A stretch of 64,000 nt of DNA. Source: DATBLE01 sp963837265. Its GTDB lineage: Bacteria > Actinomycetota > Thermoleophilia > Gaiellales > Gaiellaceae. A program made the position numbers and the translations under genes. The stretch's first letter is position 1, and each line of letters begins with the position of its first letter. The notes under the pieces were generated by a model, which was given only the letters and a program-made list of their open reading frames with translations, was not told where the DNA came from and did not search any database. Shown piece after piece: positions 50,062-58,025 of the stretch. The DNA is taken from positions 35,951-99,950 of the forward strand of contig CAWIMQ010000003.1 of assembly GCA_963837265.1 (NCBI GenBank), in the 5' to 3' direction.

Positions 50062-50862
50062 TCAGCAGCTCTCGCCCTGGGTTCCGGAGGGCCTCCGGCT
50101 CTGCAGGCGCTTTCGCTCCTTGTGGTACGTGGCGGGGTCCTTCGCCGCCTCCCGCCCGGCACCGCCCCCCGCGAACTTCTTCTCGTTGTAGGAGACGAAG
50201 TACTCGAAGACGCGGTTTGCCGCCTCGCTGTTCCGGTTGACCGTCTCCTCCTCGAGCCGCCACCGTGCGTCGTAGGTGTCCCTGGGCACCGGGACGAGCT
50301 GCGCGATCGGAGGCCAACTCTCTCTCCGGAGCTCGACGAGCTCGCCGGGCCGGTCGAACACGACGTTGAGCCAGACGTCGTACTGGAGCCAGTCCGTCTC
50401 GAGGACGGCCTCCATGACGTGGCAGGCACGAGCAGGGAAGTTGACCGGGCTGCGGATGTGGAGCCCCCAGCCGGGCGGTGTCTCGAAGATGCACCCCGTC
50501 CAGATCTGGACGACCCCGTCCTCGACCAGGCCCCAGCTGAGCTTCGTGCGCCCGCCCTCGGGCAACCACAGCTCGGGATGCGCCCCGTCGGACTCGTCGA
50601 GCAGGAAACGCACGAGGTCTCCGTCAACGTCGGAGTACGGGGTCAACAGCTTCCACTCGAACTCCTTCCCGCCCCGCCACACGACGTCCAGGTCGACGGG
50701 GGGAAAGAGCCACCACCCGGACCTGTTCGCGTTCGTGAACGGCCCGCACCAGCGAACTCCGCCCCGGTTCGCGGTCCCGTGCAGGGTCTTCTCCGCGGGC
50801 ACGATCGGGCAGCCGCTCGGATGGAGGCGCCACACCTTGAGCGTGAGGTTCTCGGTCGCCAT
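50062..50862 (-). CDS. DUF6065-like protein of unknown function
   Basis: 266 residues, intact, no signal peptide or membrane segment. Its core reads GCPIVPAEKT, then NANRSGWWLFPP and IWTGCIFETPPGWGLHIRSPVN, then VMEAVLETDWL and VWLNVVFDRPGE. The same order of blocks (NQAGW, FRTPPGYNLLARGP, LEGLVETDW, MNWKL) recurs in the protein at 57217-58017, so the two are related and probably belong to DUF6065. Both keep a long basic, charged C-terminal tail (AGREAAKDPATYHKERKR here). Biochemical function is not known to me. The gene is divergent from the lasso-operon regulator; the palindrome at 50951-50966 lies between them and may control both. Two copies flanking the lasso genes suggest a cluster role. 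Confidence 0.7.
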   Translation of the reverse strand: MATENLTLKVWRLHPSGCPIVPAEKTLHGTANRGGVRWCGPFTNANRSGWWLFPPVDLDVVWRGGKEFEWKLLTPYSDVDGDLVRFLLDESDGAHPELWLPEGGRTKLSWGLVEDGVVQIWTGCIFETPPGWGLHIRSPVNFPARACHVMEAVLETDWLQYDVWLNVVFDRPGELVELRRESWPPIAQLVPVPRDTYDARWRLEEETVNRNSEAANRVFEYFVSYNEKKFAGGGAGREAAKDPATYHKERKRLQSRRPSGTQGESC

Positions 50863-50950
50863 GATCCCCGGCGGGGGCGCGGAGTGTAGCGGCTTCAGCG
50901 AAGCTCGAACGCGGCCTCCCGCCGCCCGCCGCCACAGCCTCCTCCGGCCT

Positions 50951-51002
50951 CTAGCCGAATAGCTAGGTCACGGAGCCGTAGGCGTCGAGTACCGTTGACG
51001 CG
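50951..51002 (+). promoter_or_regulatory. Rearranged copy of the shared promoter in front of the lasso-operon regulator
   Basis: A strong palindrome CTAGCCGAATAGCTAG (50951-50966) is present, and GTAGGC occurs at 50978-50983, but the distances differ from the other copies: 11 bp between them, and a TACCGT at 50990-50995 only six bases on. GTG 51002 follows the TACCGT by six bases, so the message would be leaderless. Placed this close, the palindrome overlaps the -35 area, which would suit repression, or control of the divergent DUF6065-like gene. Confidence 0.62.
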
Positions 51003-51709
51003 TGACCGCTCCGCGCCGCCGCGCGCCGCTCGAGGCGCAGTTGCGCGTGGGTGTCCTCGCCGAGACCACGACCGCCGGCGAGCGCCTCGCAGGAATCCTC
51101 GAACGGCGCGGCATCCACGTCGTCTCGCGTCCGACAGCGCCCAAAGAGCTGCCAGAGCCGGGAGGAGCGACCGGCCACGATGCGCTCCTCGTCGCCTCGG
51201 ACCGGGCTGGAGACCGCCGGTCGTCGCAGCTGAGCCTGCTCGCGGAGCGATTTCCCGACGTTCCCGTCGTCGTCGTCGCGTCCTCTGCGAGCCCGCGGGA
51301 GATCCGCCACGCGCTTGCCGCCGGCGCAGCGGGGTTCGTCGTCGACGATCGCGTGGAGGGAGATGCCGGCCTCGGGGAACGGCTCGCGGCGACCGTGCGC
51401 GCCGTGTGCGCCGGCCAGCTGGCGGTTCCGGCCGGGTTCCGGGAAGCAGTCGCGCGACCCCGCCTGTCGTCGCGCGAGAAGCAGATCCTCGGCATGGTCG
51501 TGATGGGGTTTGCGAATCGAGAGATCGCCGGCAAGCTCTTCATCTCGGAGGCGACGGTGAAGAGCCATCTCTCGTCGGCGTTCGCGAAGCTCGGCGTCCA
51601 CTCTCGCGGCGAGGCGACAGACCTGATCCTCGACTCGGACCGCGGCCTCGGAACGGGGATCCTCGCCATCTCCGCCGAAGCCCCACAAGCGGTCGGAGAC
51701 GAGCGGTGA
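51002..51709 (+). CDS. LuxR-family regulator with a degenerate receiver, first gene of the lasso operon
   Basis: 235 residues. The N-terminal receiver-like domain (RVGVLAETTTAGERLAGIL, HDALLVASDRAG, PVVVVASSAS, AAGFVVDD) lacks the phospho-acceptor Asp (Ala-Ser instead) and the conserved Lys (Asp instead), so it is a pseudo-receiver. The C-terminal NarL/LuxR helix-turn-helix is intact (LSSREKQILGMVVMGFANREIAGKLFISEATVKSHLSSAFAKLG). It starts at GTG 51002 right after a -10 and overlaps the next gene by four bases (GTGA). It leads a gene train of exporter, lasso-maturation enzymes and precursor, so it is probably the lasso regulator, responding to a ligand or partner protein rather than phosphorylation. 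It is also a candidate to bind the palindromes of the NRPS operons. Confidence 0.9.
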   Translation: MTAPRRRAPLEAQLRVGVLAETTTAGERLAGILERRGIHVVSRPTAPKELPEPGGATGHDALLVASDRAGDRRSSQLSLLAERFPDVPVVVVASSASPREIRHALAAGAAGFVVDDRVEGDAGLGERLAATVRAVCAGQLAVPAGFREAVARPRLSSREKQILGMVVMGFANREIAGKLFISEATVKSHLSSAFAKLGVHSRGEATDLILDSDRGLGTGILAISAEAPQAVGDER

Positions 51710-52428
51710 GCGTTCGGCTGCCCGAGACCGCGTCCACCGCCGGGGCGCCGCAACCGGTACGCCGGGCGGACCCGGGGCAGAGTCATCGCCTCGTCCTCGA
51801 AGCGATCACGAAGGCGTGGGACCGAAAGCGAGGGCCTGTTCTCGACGCGGTCGACCTCGTGCTCGAGCCCGGGACGATCGTCTCGCTCGTCGGACCGAAC
51901 GGAACCGGAAAGACCACGCTTCTGCGAATCGCCGCCGGGCTGATCACCGCCGACAGCGGTACCGTGCGCCTGGACGGGCTCGACCCGCGCACGCGGCGCC
52001 GCGAGTTCCAGCGGCGGCTCGGGTTTCTCTCGGCCGGCCAGACGGGCCTCTACGCGCGCTTGTCCGTTCGAGCCCACCTCGACTTCTGGGCGACGATCTC
52101 CTTCGTCCCCCGCGGCTCCCGGCGGGACGCGGTCGAGGCGGCGATCGACCGTTTCTCGCTCGGAGACCTCGCCTCCCGCCGCGTCGATCGGCTCTCGATG
52201 GGTCAGCGGCAGCGGGTCCGCCTGGCGATGGCCTTTCTGCACGAGCCCAGGCTCGTGCTGCTGGACGAGCCTCAGAACAGCCTCGACGAGGACGGGATCG
52301 CGCTCCTGAACGAGGTGCTCGGTGCGTTCGCGGCAATCGGGGGGACGGCGCTGTGTTGCTCGCCCCGCGGGGACATGATCGACTCGCCGAGCGAGGTGCT
52401 GGAGCTCCGCCACGGGAAGCTGACGTGA
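51706..52428 (+). CDS. ABC-transporter ATPase, lasso exporter component
   Basis: 240 residues, intact. Walker A is GPNGTGKTT, the signature is LSMGQRQRVRLAMA, Walker B is LVLLDEPQNSLD, and a late Pro-Arg-Gly-Asp occupies the switch area (CCSPRGDM, where a His is usual). The N-terminal 30 residues are a variable extension. The start GTG overlaps the regulator stop, and its stop overlaps the permease start. It powers the permease encoded next. In lasso clusters an ABC exporter (often called D) removes the finished peptide and gives immunity; this two-gene version fits that role. The missing switch His is worth noting but may be compensated in a heterotypic arrangement. Confidence 0.9.
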   Translation: MSVRLPETASTAGAPQPVRRADPGQSHRLVLEAITKAWDRKRGPVLDAVDLVLEPGTIVSLVGPNGTGKTTLLRIAAGLITADSGTVRLDGLDPRTRRREFQRRLGFLSAGQTGLYARLSVRAHLDFWATISFVPRGSRRDAVEAAIDRFSLGDLASRRVDRLSMGQRQRVRLAMAFLHEPRLVLLDEPQNSLDEDGIALLNEVLGAFAAIGGTALCCSPRGDMIDSPSEVLELRHGKLT

Positions 52429-53243
52429 CAGTGAGCGGCGTCCTCGCAGTCGCGGACAGCGCGATCGGGCTGGTCAAGCGCGACGCGCGCATCTTCCTGA
52501 GCTACCGGCTCCGCTTTGTCAGCCAGGTCTTCGCCGCGCTCTTCAGCGTCATTCTCTTCTACTACATCTCGCGGCTCGTCACGGTGAGCAGCTTCCCCTC
52601 GCCGGACGCCTATTTCGCCTTCACCGTCGTCGGGCTCGTCATCCTCGAGGTGCTCGTCTCGACGATCTCGAACCTTCCCGGGCGCGTCCGCCAGGAGCTT
52701 GTTGCCGGCACCTTCGAGCGGCTCGTCCTCTCCCCGTTCGGACCAGTGGCCGGAATCGCCTCGATGACGATCTTTCCGTTCCTGCTGGCGCTCTGCACCG
52801 GGGTGATCACGCTCGCGTTCGCGGTGGCCGTCTTCGGCATGCCCGTTCAGTGGTCGACGGCCGCGCTGAGCGTGCCGCTCGCCTTCCTCGGGGGGCTCGC
52901 GTTCCTGCCGTTCGCGCTTCTGATCGCAGCCTCGGTGATCGTCGCCAAGCAGGCCGAGTCGGGCGTGGGGTTCCTCGTGACCGGCATCTCGCTCATCGGC
53001 GGGTTCTTCTTCCCGGTCGCGCTGCTACCGGGCTGGATCGAATGGCTCTCTCACGTCCAGCCCTTCACGCCGACGCTCGAGCTTCTGCGGAACGTCCTCG
53101 TGGGAACGCCACTCGAGGGCACGGCGTGGGGCGCGGTGCTCAAGATCGTCCTCTGGGCGGTCGTCCTCCTTCCTCCGGCCGTCTGGACGCTGTCGCGGGC
53201 GATCCGGCTGAGTCAGCGGCGCGGGACGATCATCGAGTACTGA
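52425..53243 (+). CDS. ABC-2 type permease, lasso exporter component
   Basis: 272 residues with six predicted membrane segments, among them FVSQVFAALFSVILFYYI, YFAFTVVGLVILEVLVSTI, MTIFPFLLALCTGVITLAFAVAV, LAFLGGLAFLPFALLIAASVIV, GFLVTGISLIGGFFFPVALL and VLKIVLWAVVLLPPAVW. The cytoplasmic entry helix (DSAIGLVKRDARIFLSYRLRF) and the GIASMTIFP region are typical of ABC-2 exporters. The start GTG 52425 overlaps the ATPase stop; GTG 52431 is an alternative. The stop overlaps the PqqD-like gene (TGATG). It forms the membrane channel for the ATPase above, probably exporting the mature lasso peptide. Confidence 0.9.
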   Translation: MTVSGVLAVADSAIGLVKRDARIFLSYRLRFVSQVFAALFSVILFYYISRLVTVSSFPSPDAYFAFTVVGLVILEVLVSTISNLPGRVRQELVAGTFERLVLSPFGPVAGIASMTIFPFLLALCTGVITLAFAVAVFGMPVQWSTAALSVPLAFLGGLAFLPFALLIAASVIVAKQAESGVGFLVTGISLIGGFFFPVALLPGWIEWLSHVQPFTPTLELLRNVLVGTPLEGTAWGAVLKIVLWAVVLLPPAVWTLSRAIRLSQRRGTIIEY

Positions 53244-53563
53244 TGAAGGAGACCGGGCAGGCTCGCGGCGAGACCTCGCCGCTCGTGGGCGCGACGTTCC
53301 GGTTGCCGAGCCACGTCGTCTACCGCGCCTTCGTCTTCGAGACCGTCGTGCTGAACCTGGAGACGGGGAAGTACCACGGGCTCAATCGGGTCGGCGGGCG
53401 GATGCTCGAGCTGCTCGACCGCTCCGGGAAGACGCCGGAGGTCGCCGCGCAACTCGCCGCGGAGTACGGGCGGCCGCAGGCGGAGGTCGAGGCGGATCTC
53501 TACGAGTTCTGCGCCGACCTCCTCGAGCGGGGGTTGATCGAGCTCTCCGATGAGCACCGCTGA
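53243..53563 (+). CDS. PqqD-like RiPP recognition protein (lasso B1)
   Basis: 106 residues. This is the PqqD/RRE winged fold that binds the leader peptide and presents it to the B2 protease. The sequence has the family pattern: PSHVVYRAFVFETVVLNLETGKYHGLN, then GGRMLELLDRSG, then EVAAQLAAEYG and EVEADLYEFCADLLERGLIEL. The precursor leader at 56965 carries the Tyr-x-x-Pro segment that B1 proteins of this type bind. ATG 53243 overlaps the permease stop (TGATG) and the 3' end overlaps the kinase gene by 14 bp, so this is a tight operon. In lasso terms B is split into B1 and B2, as is usual in actinobacteria. Confidence 0.92.
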   Translation: MKETGQARGETSPLVGATFRLPSHVVYRAFVFETVVLNLETGKYHGLNRVGGRMLELLDRSGKTPEVAAQLAAEYGRPQAEVEADLYEFCADLLERGLIELSDEHR

Positions 53564-54551
53564 GTCGACCGCCTCCCCGGGTCGCATGGATCCGGGGACG
53601 GCGGGGCGGTGGAGCGGAGCCGCCTTCGGTCTCGAGATCGACTCGCCGGTCGTCCTGGACGGCCTGATCGAGTCGAGCACCGCAGGCGGCCGGCGGCGGA
53701 CGACGGTCGAGCTCGTGCCGCCGAAGGAGATCGAGCGCGCGTGGCGCTCGAGCGAGTCGAGCACGCTCCTCGAACGCAGACACCGCGACGGCAGCCTGAT
53801 GATGGTGATCGACGTCCACCCGGAGCTCGGCTACCGGATCTGGGCGCCTCGACACGGCCGTCACCTCGTCCGGCCGGACGGGCGGCGGATCCTCTCGGCG
53901 CTCCCCCGCGTCGCACGCTGGCGCTGGCAGCGGCTCCTCTTCGCCCAGGTGCTCCCCCTCGCCGCGGTCCTCCAGGGGGTCGAGCTCTTCCACGCCAGCG
54001 CCGTCGAGCTCGGCGGGCGAGCTCTCGGCTTCATCGCCGCCTCGGGCACCGGGAAGACCTCGATCGCCGTGCACCTGGTGGCGCAGGACGCATCCCTGCT
54101 CACCGACGACGTCCTCGCGCTCGAGCCCTCGCCGGAGGGCATCCTCGCGTACCCGGGCGGCGGGCTGGTCAACGTCCCGGTGGGGGAGCTGAGCGCGGTG
54201 CCGCCCGCCCGCAGGGGCCGGATCGGCGTCGTACTCGGCCGTAGCGACAAGGTGCATCTCGCCGCGAGGCTCGCCGACCGGCCGCATCCGCTCCGGAGCA
54301 TCTACTTCCTGCGCCGAGGCGACCGGTTCGCGACCGTGCGGATCGCCGCGAGCGCTCCCCAGGAGCCGCCTCCGCTCCTGCAAAGCGGCTTCATCGCCTA
54401 CGTCCGCTCTCCGGAGCGGCTCAGGCGTCATCTCGATGTCTGCTCCCGGATCGCAACCCACGTCGCGGCCTTCGACGTCGACGTGCCGGCTACCTATCCC
54501 GCAGCCGAGGTGGCCGCCTCGATCCGAGCTCACGCCGGGACGGCGCCTTGA
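53550..54551 (+). CDS. HPr-kinase-like protein, putative lasso peptide kinase
   Basis: 333 residues. The C-terminal half is an HprK/P-type ATP site: HASAVELGGRALGFIAASG leads into the P-loop Ser165-Gly-Thr-Gly-Lys-Thr-Ser171, followed by LLTDDVLALE, the metal-binding acidic pair. The N-terminal part has no recognised domain. In known clusters such as that of paeninodin, a kinase of this type phosphorylates the C-terminal Ser of the lasso precursor. The precursor here (56965-57129) ends in Ser, so the same reaction is likely (inference from family and context). A nucleotidyltransferase at 58026, the usual partner in such clusters, supports it. The gene overlaps both neighbours and starts ATG 53550. 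Confidence 0.88.
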   Translation: MSTAESTASPGRMDPGTAGRWSGAAFGLEIDSPVVLDGLIESSTAGGRRRTTVELVPPKEIERAWRSSESSTLLERRHRDGSLMMVIDVHPELGYRIWAPRHGRHLVRPDGRRILSALPRVARWRWQRLLFAQVLPLAAVLQGVELFHASAVELGGRALGFIAASGTGKTSIAVHLVAQDASLLTDDVLALEPSPEGILAYPGGGLVNVPVGELSAVPPARRGRIGVVLGRSDKVHLAARLADRPHPLRSIYFLRRGDRFATVRIAASAPQEPPPLLQSGFIAYVRSPERLRRHLDVCSRIATHVAAFDVDVPATYPAAEVAASIRAHAGTAP

Positions 54552-55003
54552 GCGGCGACCAGGCGGTGGACGAGAGCTCGCCGTACTACGAGCTGATCAG
54601 GCCGATCTCGCTGCGGGCCAAGCTCCTGCTCGCCCTGGAGATTCTCCGCGACTACGCCCGCGTTCGCCGGCTGCTCCGCCGAAGCGACCTGCCGACGACC
54701 GTGGCCACCCTGCGAGCGCCGCGGCCGTCGACGCGCGGGCTCGAAGGCAGACGGGCGCAGGCCGCCGGAGCGCGGCTCGGAAGGTCGGTCGGCCGCGCGC
54801 TCGGCCTGCTGCCCTTCGACTCCCGCTGCCTCGTACGGTCGCTCGTCCTCACGAGCATGCTGGCCCGCCGTGGTATCCCGGGAACGCTCGTGATCGCCGT
54901 CGGCGTCGAGCCCGCCTTTCGCGCTCACGCCTGGGTGGAGAGCGACGGTGTCGCTCTCCTGCCTCCGCTGGAGGAGTCCTATCACCGGCTCGTCGAGATG
55001 TGA
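54548..55003 (+). CDS. Lasso peptide leader protease (B2, transglutaminase-like)
   Basis: 151 residues, the usual size. Cysteine-protease residues of the B2 fold are visible: Cys in FDSRCLVRSLVLTSMLARRG and His in FRAHAWVE; an Asp follows in the ESDG segment. The N-terminal part (LRAKLLLALEILRDYARVRRLLRR) is the helical region seen in B2 proteins. It cuts the leader from the precursor once B1 has delivered it. It starts at TTG 54548, overlapping the kinase stop, and ends 16 bp before the macrocyclase start. The high match to the B2 signature leaves little doubt. Confidence 0.93.
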   Translation: MSGDQAVDESSPYYELIRPISLRAKLLLALEILRDYARVRRLLRRSDLPTTVATLRAPRPSTRGLEGRRAQAAGARLGRSVGRALGLLPFDSRCLVRSLVLTSMLARRGIPGTLVIAVGVEPAFRAHAWVESDGVALLPPLEESYHRLVEM

Positions 55004-55019
55004 GCTCGTAGCCGGCCGC

Positions 55020-56882
55020 ATGGAGGGACGGGGTCTGGCCGGGCTCTACGACCCGAACGGCCTCGACCCGCGGTCGGCGCTGCGCGCTCTCGCGACCGCG
55101 CTCGGCAGCGAGGCGGAGCTCCTCGTCGCCGGAGAGGACGACGAATCGGCCGGCGCGAGCTTGCTCCTCGACGGGGAGCTCTTCGACGGCGCCGGCGTGG
55201 AAGACGGCGGCCTCGCGGCGGGCTACGAGCGGCACGGCAGGGCGATGCTCGACCGGCTCCGAGGCTCGTTCACGCTTGTCGTCTGGGACACCGGCAAGCG
55301 TCGGGGCCTGATCGCCGTCGACCAGCTCGGCTCCCATTCGCTCTACATCGCCCCCACCGGAAGCCGCCTCCTGTTCGGATCGGAGGCGCGGCTCGTGCTC
55401 GCGCTCCTCCCTCGCAGGCCGGCACCGAACGCGGCCGCGGTCGTCCACTGGCTGTCGAGCAGCGTCGCCCCTGCCGGCGCGACGCTCTACGACGGCCTGC
55501 TCCGGCTGTCGGGAGGCGAGTGCGTCGAGCTCGACGGCGGGTGGCGGAGGCGCACGTACTGGTACCCGCAGTACGAATCGCCCCGCCGCCTCACTCGCGC
55601 CGACGCCTCCGCCGAGCTGTGGTCCGCCCTGCTGGAGGCGATCCGCCGCCGCACACACGGCGACCGGGCCATCGGGATCGTCATGAGCGGAGGTGTCGAC
55701 TCCTCGGCAGTGGCTGCCGCAGCGGCGGAGGCGGCCGGCGGGGGGGCACCGGCTCTGTGCGGGTACTCGGCGGTCTTCCCCGGCCATCCGCACCCGAGCG
55801 TCGACGAGTCGGAGCGGATCGCCGAGCTGACCGAGGCGCTCCGGCTCCCGAGCGTGCAGGTCGGCGTGCATCCGGGCGGTGCTCTCGCGCTGGCCCTGGA
55901 CTACCTGGAAGCGTGGGAGCTCCCGCTGTCGGGGCCCGGGTATCTGATCGAGCGGCCGCTGCTCGAGCTCGCAGCCCGCGACGGCATGACTGCAGTCCTC
56001 GACGGGCAAGGGGGCGACGAGCTGTTCGGGCTGTCGGGCTACCTGCTCGCCGACCGCCTTCGCCGCGGCCGAATCCTCTCGAGCTTCCGGCTGGCCCGCT
56101 CGTACCCGGGAATCCGGGCACAGCCGCCCAGGATGACCGCTGCGGTCTGGCGCTACTTCGCCCTCCACGGAGCCGTTCCGCACGCCGTCCACACGGCGGC
56201 ACGACGGATCCGCCCTGAGCGCTACGTGCCCGACTACCTGAGCCCCAGAGGCGCGGATCTCTACCTGCGCTCCGCCGACCAGTGGGAGTGGAAGAAGCAG
56301 CGTGGCCCCCGCTGGTGGACGTACAAGGCGGACGCGATCACGCGCTCGCGCAGCCGCGTCGGCATCGGCGAGTACCTCCGGCATCGGGCGGCACTGGCCG
56401 GCGTCACGGCACGCCCGCCGCTCCTCGACGTCGACCTGATCGAGCTCGCGCTTCGGATCCCGCCCGAGCTCGAGTTCGACCCGGAGGTCGACCGGCCGCT
56501 GATCCGGGAGGCTCTCCGCGGCAGGGTTCCCGACAGCGTCCGGCTGTCGACACGGAAGAGCAACCTCGCCCCCTTCTACTTCGACGACGTCTCGGGGCCC
56601 GACCTGGCGCCGATCAGGAGGATCCTCCATGCCCCCGGCGCGGAGATCGGCGCGTACGTACGGCTCGACGCCGTCCGGCGCCTGGTCGACGCGCCTCCGG
56701 GCGCGGGCGGCGCGAACTGGCTCGGCTGGATGTCGACCGTCTGGCACCTGGTGGGAGCCGAGTGCTGGCTGCGCTTCCAGGAGGATTCGTCCTTCGTCGA
56801 TCGCGTCCGCGGAGAGGGCCTCGCGGAGCCGGCGTGGACCGTGCACCGGATGCCCGCGGGCTCCGACTTTTTTCATCCTTGA
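55020..56882 (+). CDS. Lasso peptide macrolactam synthetase (C, asparagine-synthase-like)
   Basis: 620 residues. It activates the side-chain carboxyl of an Asp/Glu with ATP and closes the ring onto the core N-terminus. An N-terminal glutaminase-like domain (RGLAGLYDP, then LLLDGELFDGAG, then FTLVVWDTGKRRGLIAVDQLGSHSLY) lacks the catalytic Cys2, as lasso cyclases do. The synthetase domain has the pyrophosphate loop VMSGGVDSSAVAAA, then LDGQGGDELFGLSGYLLADRL and LSTRKSNL near the C-terminus. The start is ATG 55020; upstream codons in frame offer no start before the B2 gene. The stop codon overlaps the putative precursor promoter. The C gene precedes the precursor gene, the reverse of the classical A-first order. 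Confidence 0.93.
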   Translation: MEGRGLAGLYDPNGLDPRSALRALATALGSEAELLVAGEDDESAGASLLLDGELFDGAGVEDGGLAAGYERHGRAMLDRLRGSFTLVVWDTGKRRGLIAVDQLGSHSLYIAPTGSRLLFGSEARLVLALLPRRPAPNAAAVVHWLSSSVAPAGATLYDGLLRLSGGECVELDGGWRRRTYWYPQYESPRRLTRADASAELWSALLEAIRRRTHGDRAIGIVMSGGVDSSAVAAAAAEAAGGGAPALCGYSAVFPGHPHPSVDESERIAELTEALRLPSVQVGVHPGGALALALDYLEAWELPLSGPGYLIERPLLELAARDGMTAVLDGQGGDELFGLSGYLLADRLRRGRILSSFRLARSYPGIRAQPPRMTAAVWRYFALHGAVPHAVHTAARRIRPERYVPDYLSPRGADLYLRSADQWEWKKQRGPRWWTYKADAITRSRSRVGIGEYLRHRAALAGVTARPPLLDVDLIELALRIPPELEFDPEVDRPLIREALRGRVPDSVRLSTRKSNLAPFYFDDVSGPDLAPIRRILHAPGAEIGAYVRLDAVRRLVDAPPGAGGANWLGWMSTVWHLVGAECWLRFQEDSSFVDRVRGEGLAEPAWTVHRMPAGSDFFHP

Positions 56883-56936
56883 TCTGCGCGCCGGCGCGAC
56901 TAGTCTTCGCGGAGACCAGAAGCGTCCGGCTTCTGG
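56879..56936 (+). promoter_or_regulatory. Candidate internal promoter and leader hairpin upstream of the lasso precursor
   Basis: TTGATC (56879-56884), 16 bp, TAGTCT (56901-56906) form a fair -35/-10 pair overlapping the end of the macrocyclase gene. Downstream, CCAGAAGC-GTCCG-GCTTCTGG (56916-56936) is a perfect 8-bp hairpin in the leader of the precursor gene. Such an arrangement would let the precursor be made in excess of its enzymes, with the hairpin stabilising or attenuating the message. Confidence 0.55.
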
Positions 56937-56964
56937 GCAATCGGCGAAAGGGAGAGACACTCGG

Positions 56965-57129
56965 ATGGATACGGAGCAGAAAGAGCTCGAGGCGGCGGCA
57001 CCCGAGTACGAGAAGCCGACGGTCAAGGACTACGGCGATCTCCGGGAGCTGACTGCGGCGACCTCCTCGGGCACGCATACGGACGTCCCGCTGGGCACGC
57101 CCGTGCCGCCCTTCAGCATCTTCAGCTAG
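56965..57129 (+). CDS. Lasso peptide precursor (A)
   Basis: 54 residues from ATG 56965, with GGGAGAG as ribosome site. The leader has the recognition elements Tyr15-x-x-Pro18, Gly24 and the conserved Thr30 at the position just before the last leader residue. By the Thr(-2) rule the core starts at Ala32, making a 23-residue core (32-54). The only acidic residue in it is Asp40, core position 9, which gives a nine-membered ring from Ala1 to Asp9. The tail contains two Pro, two Phe and ends in Ser54, the likely phosphorylation site for the kinase. Ala as the first ring residue is less common than Gly. The encoded gene order C-A-DUF6065-nucleotidyltransferase and the operon context support the call. 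Confidence 0.9.
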   Translation: MDTEQKELEAAAPEYEKPTVKDYGDLRELTAATSSGTHTDVPLGTPVPPFSIFS

Positions 57130-57216
57130 CCGCCGAGAGAGCGGGCGTGACGTGAGCCCGCGCTTGACGGCGCCGGACCGGCGGCGCACCCTACGGGAGA
57201 TGCCGGGAGCGGACGA

Positions 57217-58017
57217 CTGAGGGCGGGCGAACGCGCGGGCACGGAGGCCGATGAGAGCCGGCCGGCTCTCATCGCCTTCCCGATCTCGCGCGGGCACCGC
57301 GCGCGCATCGAGCCGGCTCCACGCTGGCGCGCGTGGATCAACGAGATGGAGGAGCGCTGGGCGAACCGGTGCCTTCCTCTTCTGGTCGCCAACCAGGCGG
57401 GCTGGGTGCTGCTGAATCCGATCGCCTTTCGGGCGACCTGGTCCGGCGGGTCCTCCACGTCCGCGACGACGATCGAGCTGACCGAGGATCTCCCGCACCC
57501 GTGGCCCGTCGAGAGCCATTTCGGCTACGGCATCCTCACCTGGAGCGTGCCGTACCTCTTCCGGACGCCGCCGGGCTACAACCTGCTCGCGCGCGGCCCC
57601 GCCAACTGGCCGAAAGACGGCATCTGCGCACTCGAGGGTCTCGTGGAGACGGACTGGTCGGTGGCGACGTTCACGATGAACTGGAAGCTCACCCGCCCGG
57701 CTCACGCGGTCGAGTTCGAGCAGGGCGAGCCGTTCTGCATGGTCGTGCCGCAGCGCCGCGGCGAGCTGGAGTCCTTTCGGCCCGAGCTCCGGAATCTCGC
57801 CGCGGATCCCGAGACGCACGCGCTCGCCGAGGCGTTCGCCAGAGAGCGTGACCAGATCCAGATCAAGAAGTTCCTCGCCGGGTACTCGAAGGAATTCGAG
57901 GAGTACCGGCGCGCCTGGGAGGGGCACTACTTCAAGGGGTTGACACCGGACGGGACCGAGGCCCCCGAGCATCAGGTTCAGCTCAGTCTCTCTCCGTTCG
58001 AGGAGCCCGAGGGCTAG
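57217..58017 (+). CDS. DUF6065-like protein in the lasso operon
   Basis: The clear coding part runs from LIAFPISRGHRARIEPAPRW through RCLPLLVANQAGWVLLNP and YLFRTPPGYNLLARGPANW to LEGLVETDWSVATFTMNWKLT, and ends with a charged tail (FLAGYSKEFEEYRRAWEGHYF). It is cytoplasmic with no known motif. It is related to the protein at 50062-50862. The start is unresolved: ATG 57346 is inside the conserved region, and upstream in frame only a CTG at 57217 is found, next to a TGA of a short upstream frame (GTG 57152). One lost base would allow an ATG near 57251. Sitting between precursor and nucleotidyltransferase, it is probably part of peptide tailoring or handling; the reaction is unknown. Confidence 0.78.
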   Translation: MRAGERAGTEADESRPALIAFPISRGHRARIEPAPRWRAWINEMEERWANRCLPLLVANQAGWVLLNPIAFRATWSGGSSTSATTIELTEDLPHPWPVESHFGYGILTWSVPYLFRTPPGYNLLARGPANWPKDGICALEGLVETDWSVATFTMNWKLTRPAHAVEFEQGEPFCMVVPQRRGELESFRPELRNLAADPETHALAEAFARERDQIQIKKFLAGYSKEFEEYRRAWEGHYFKGLTPDGTEAPEHQVQLSLSPFEEPEG

Positions 58018-58025
58018 GCGCACCC

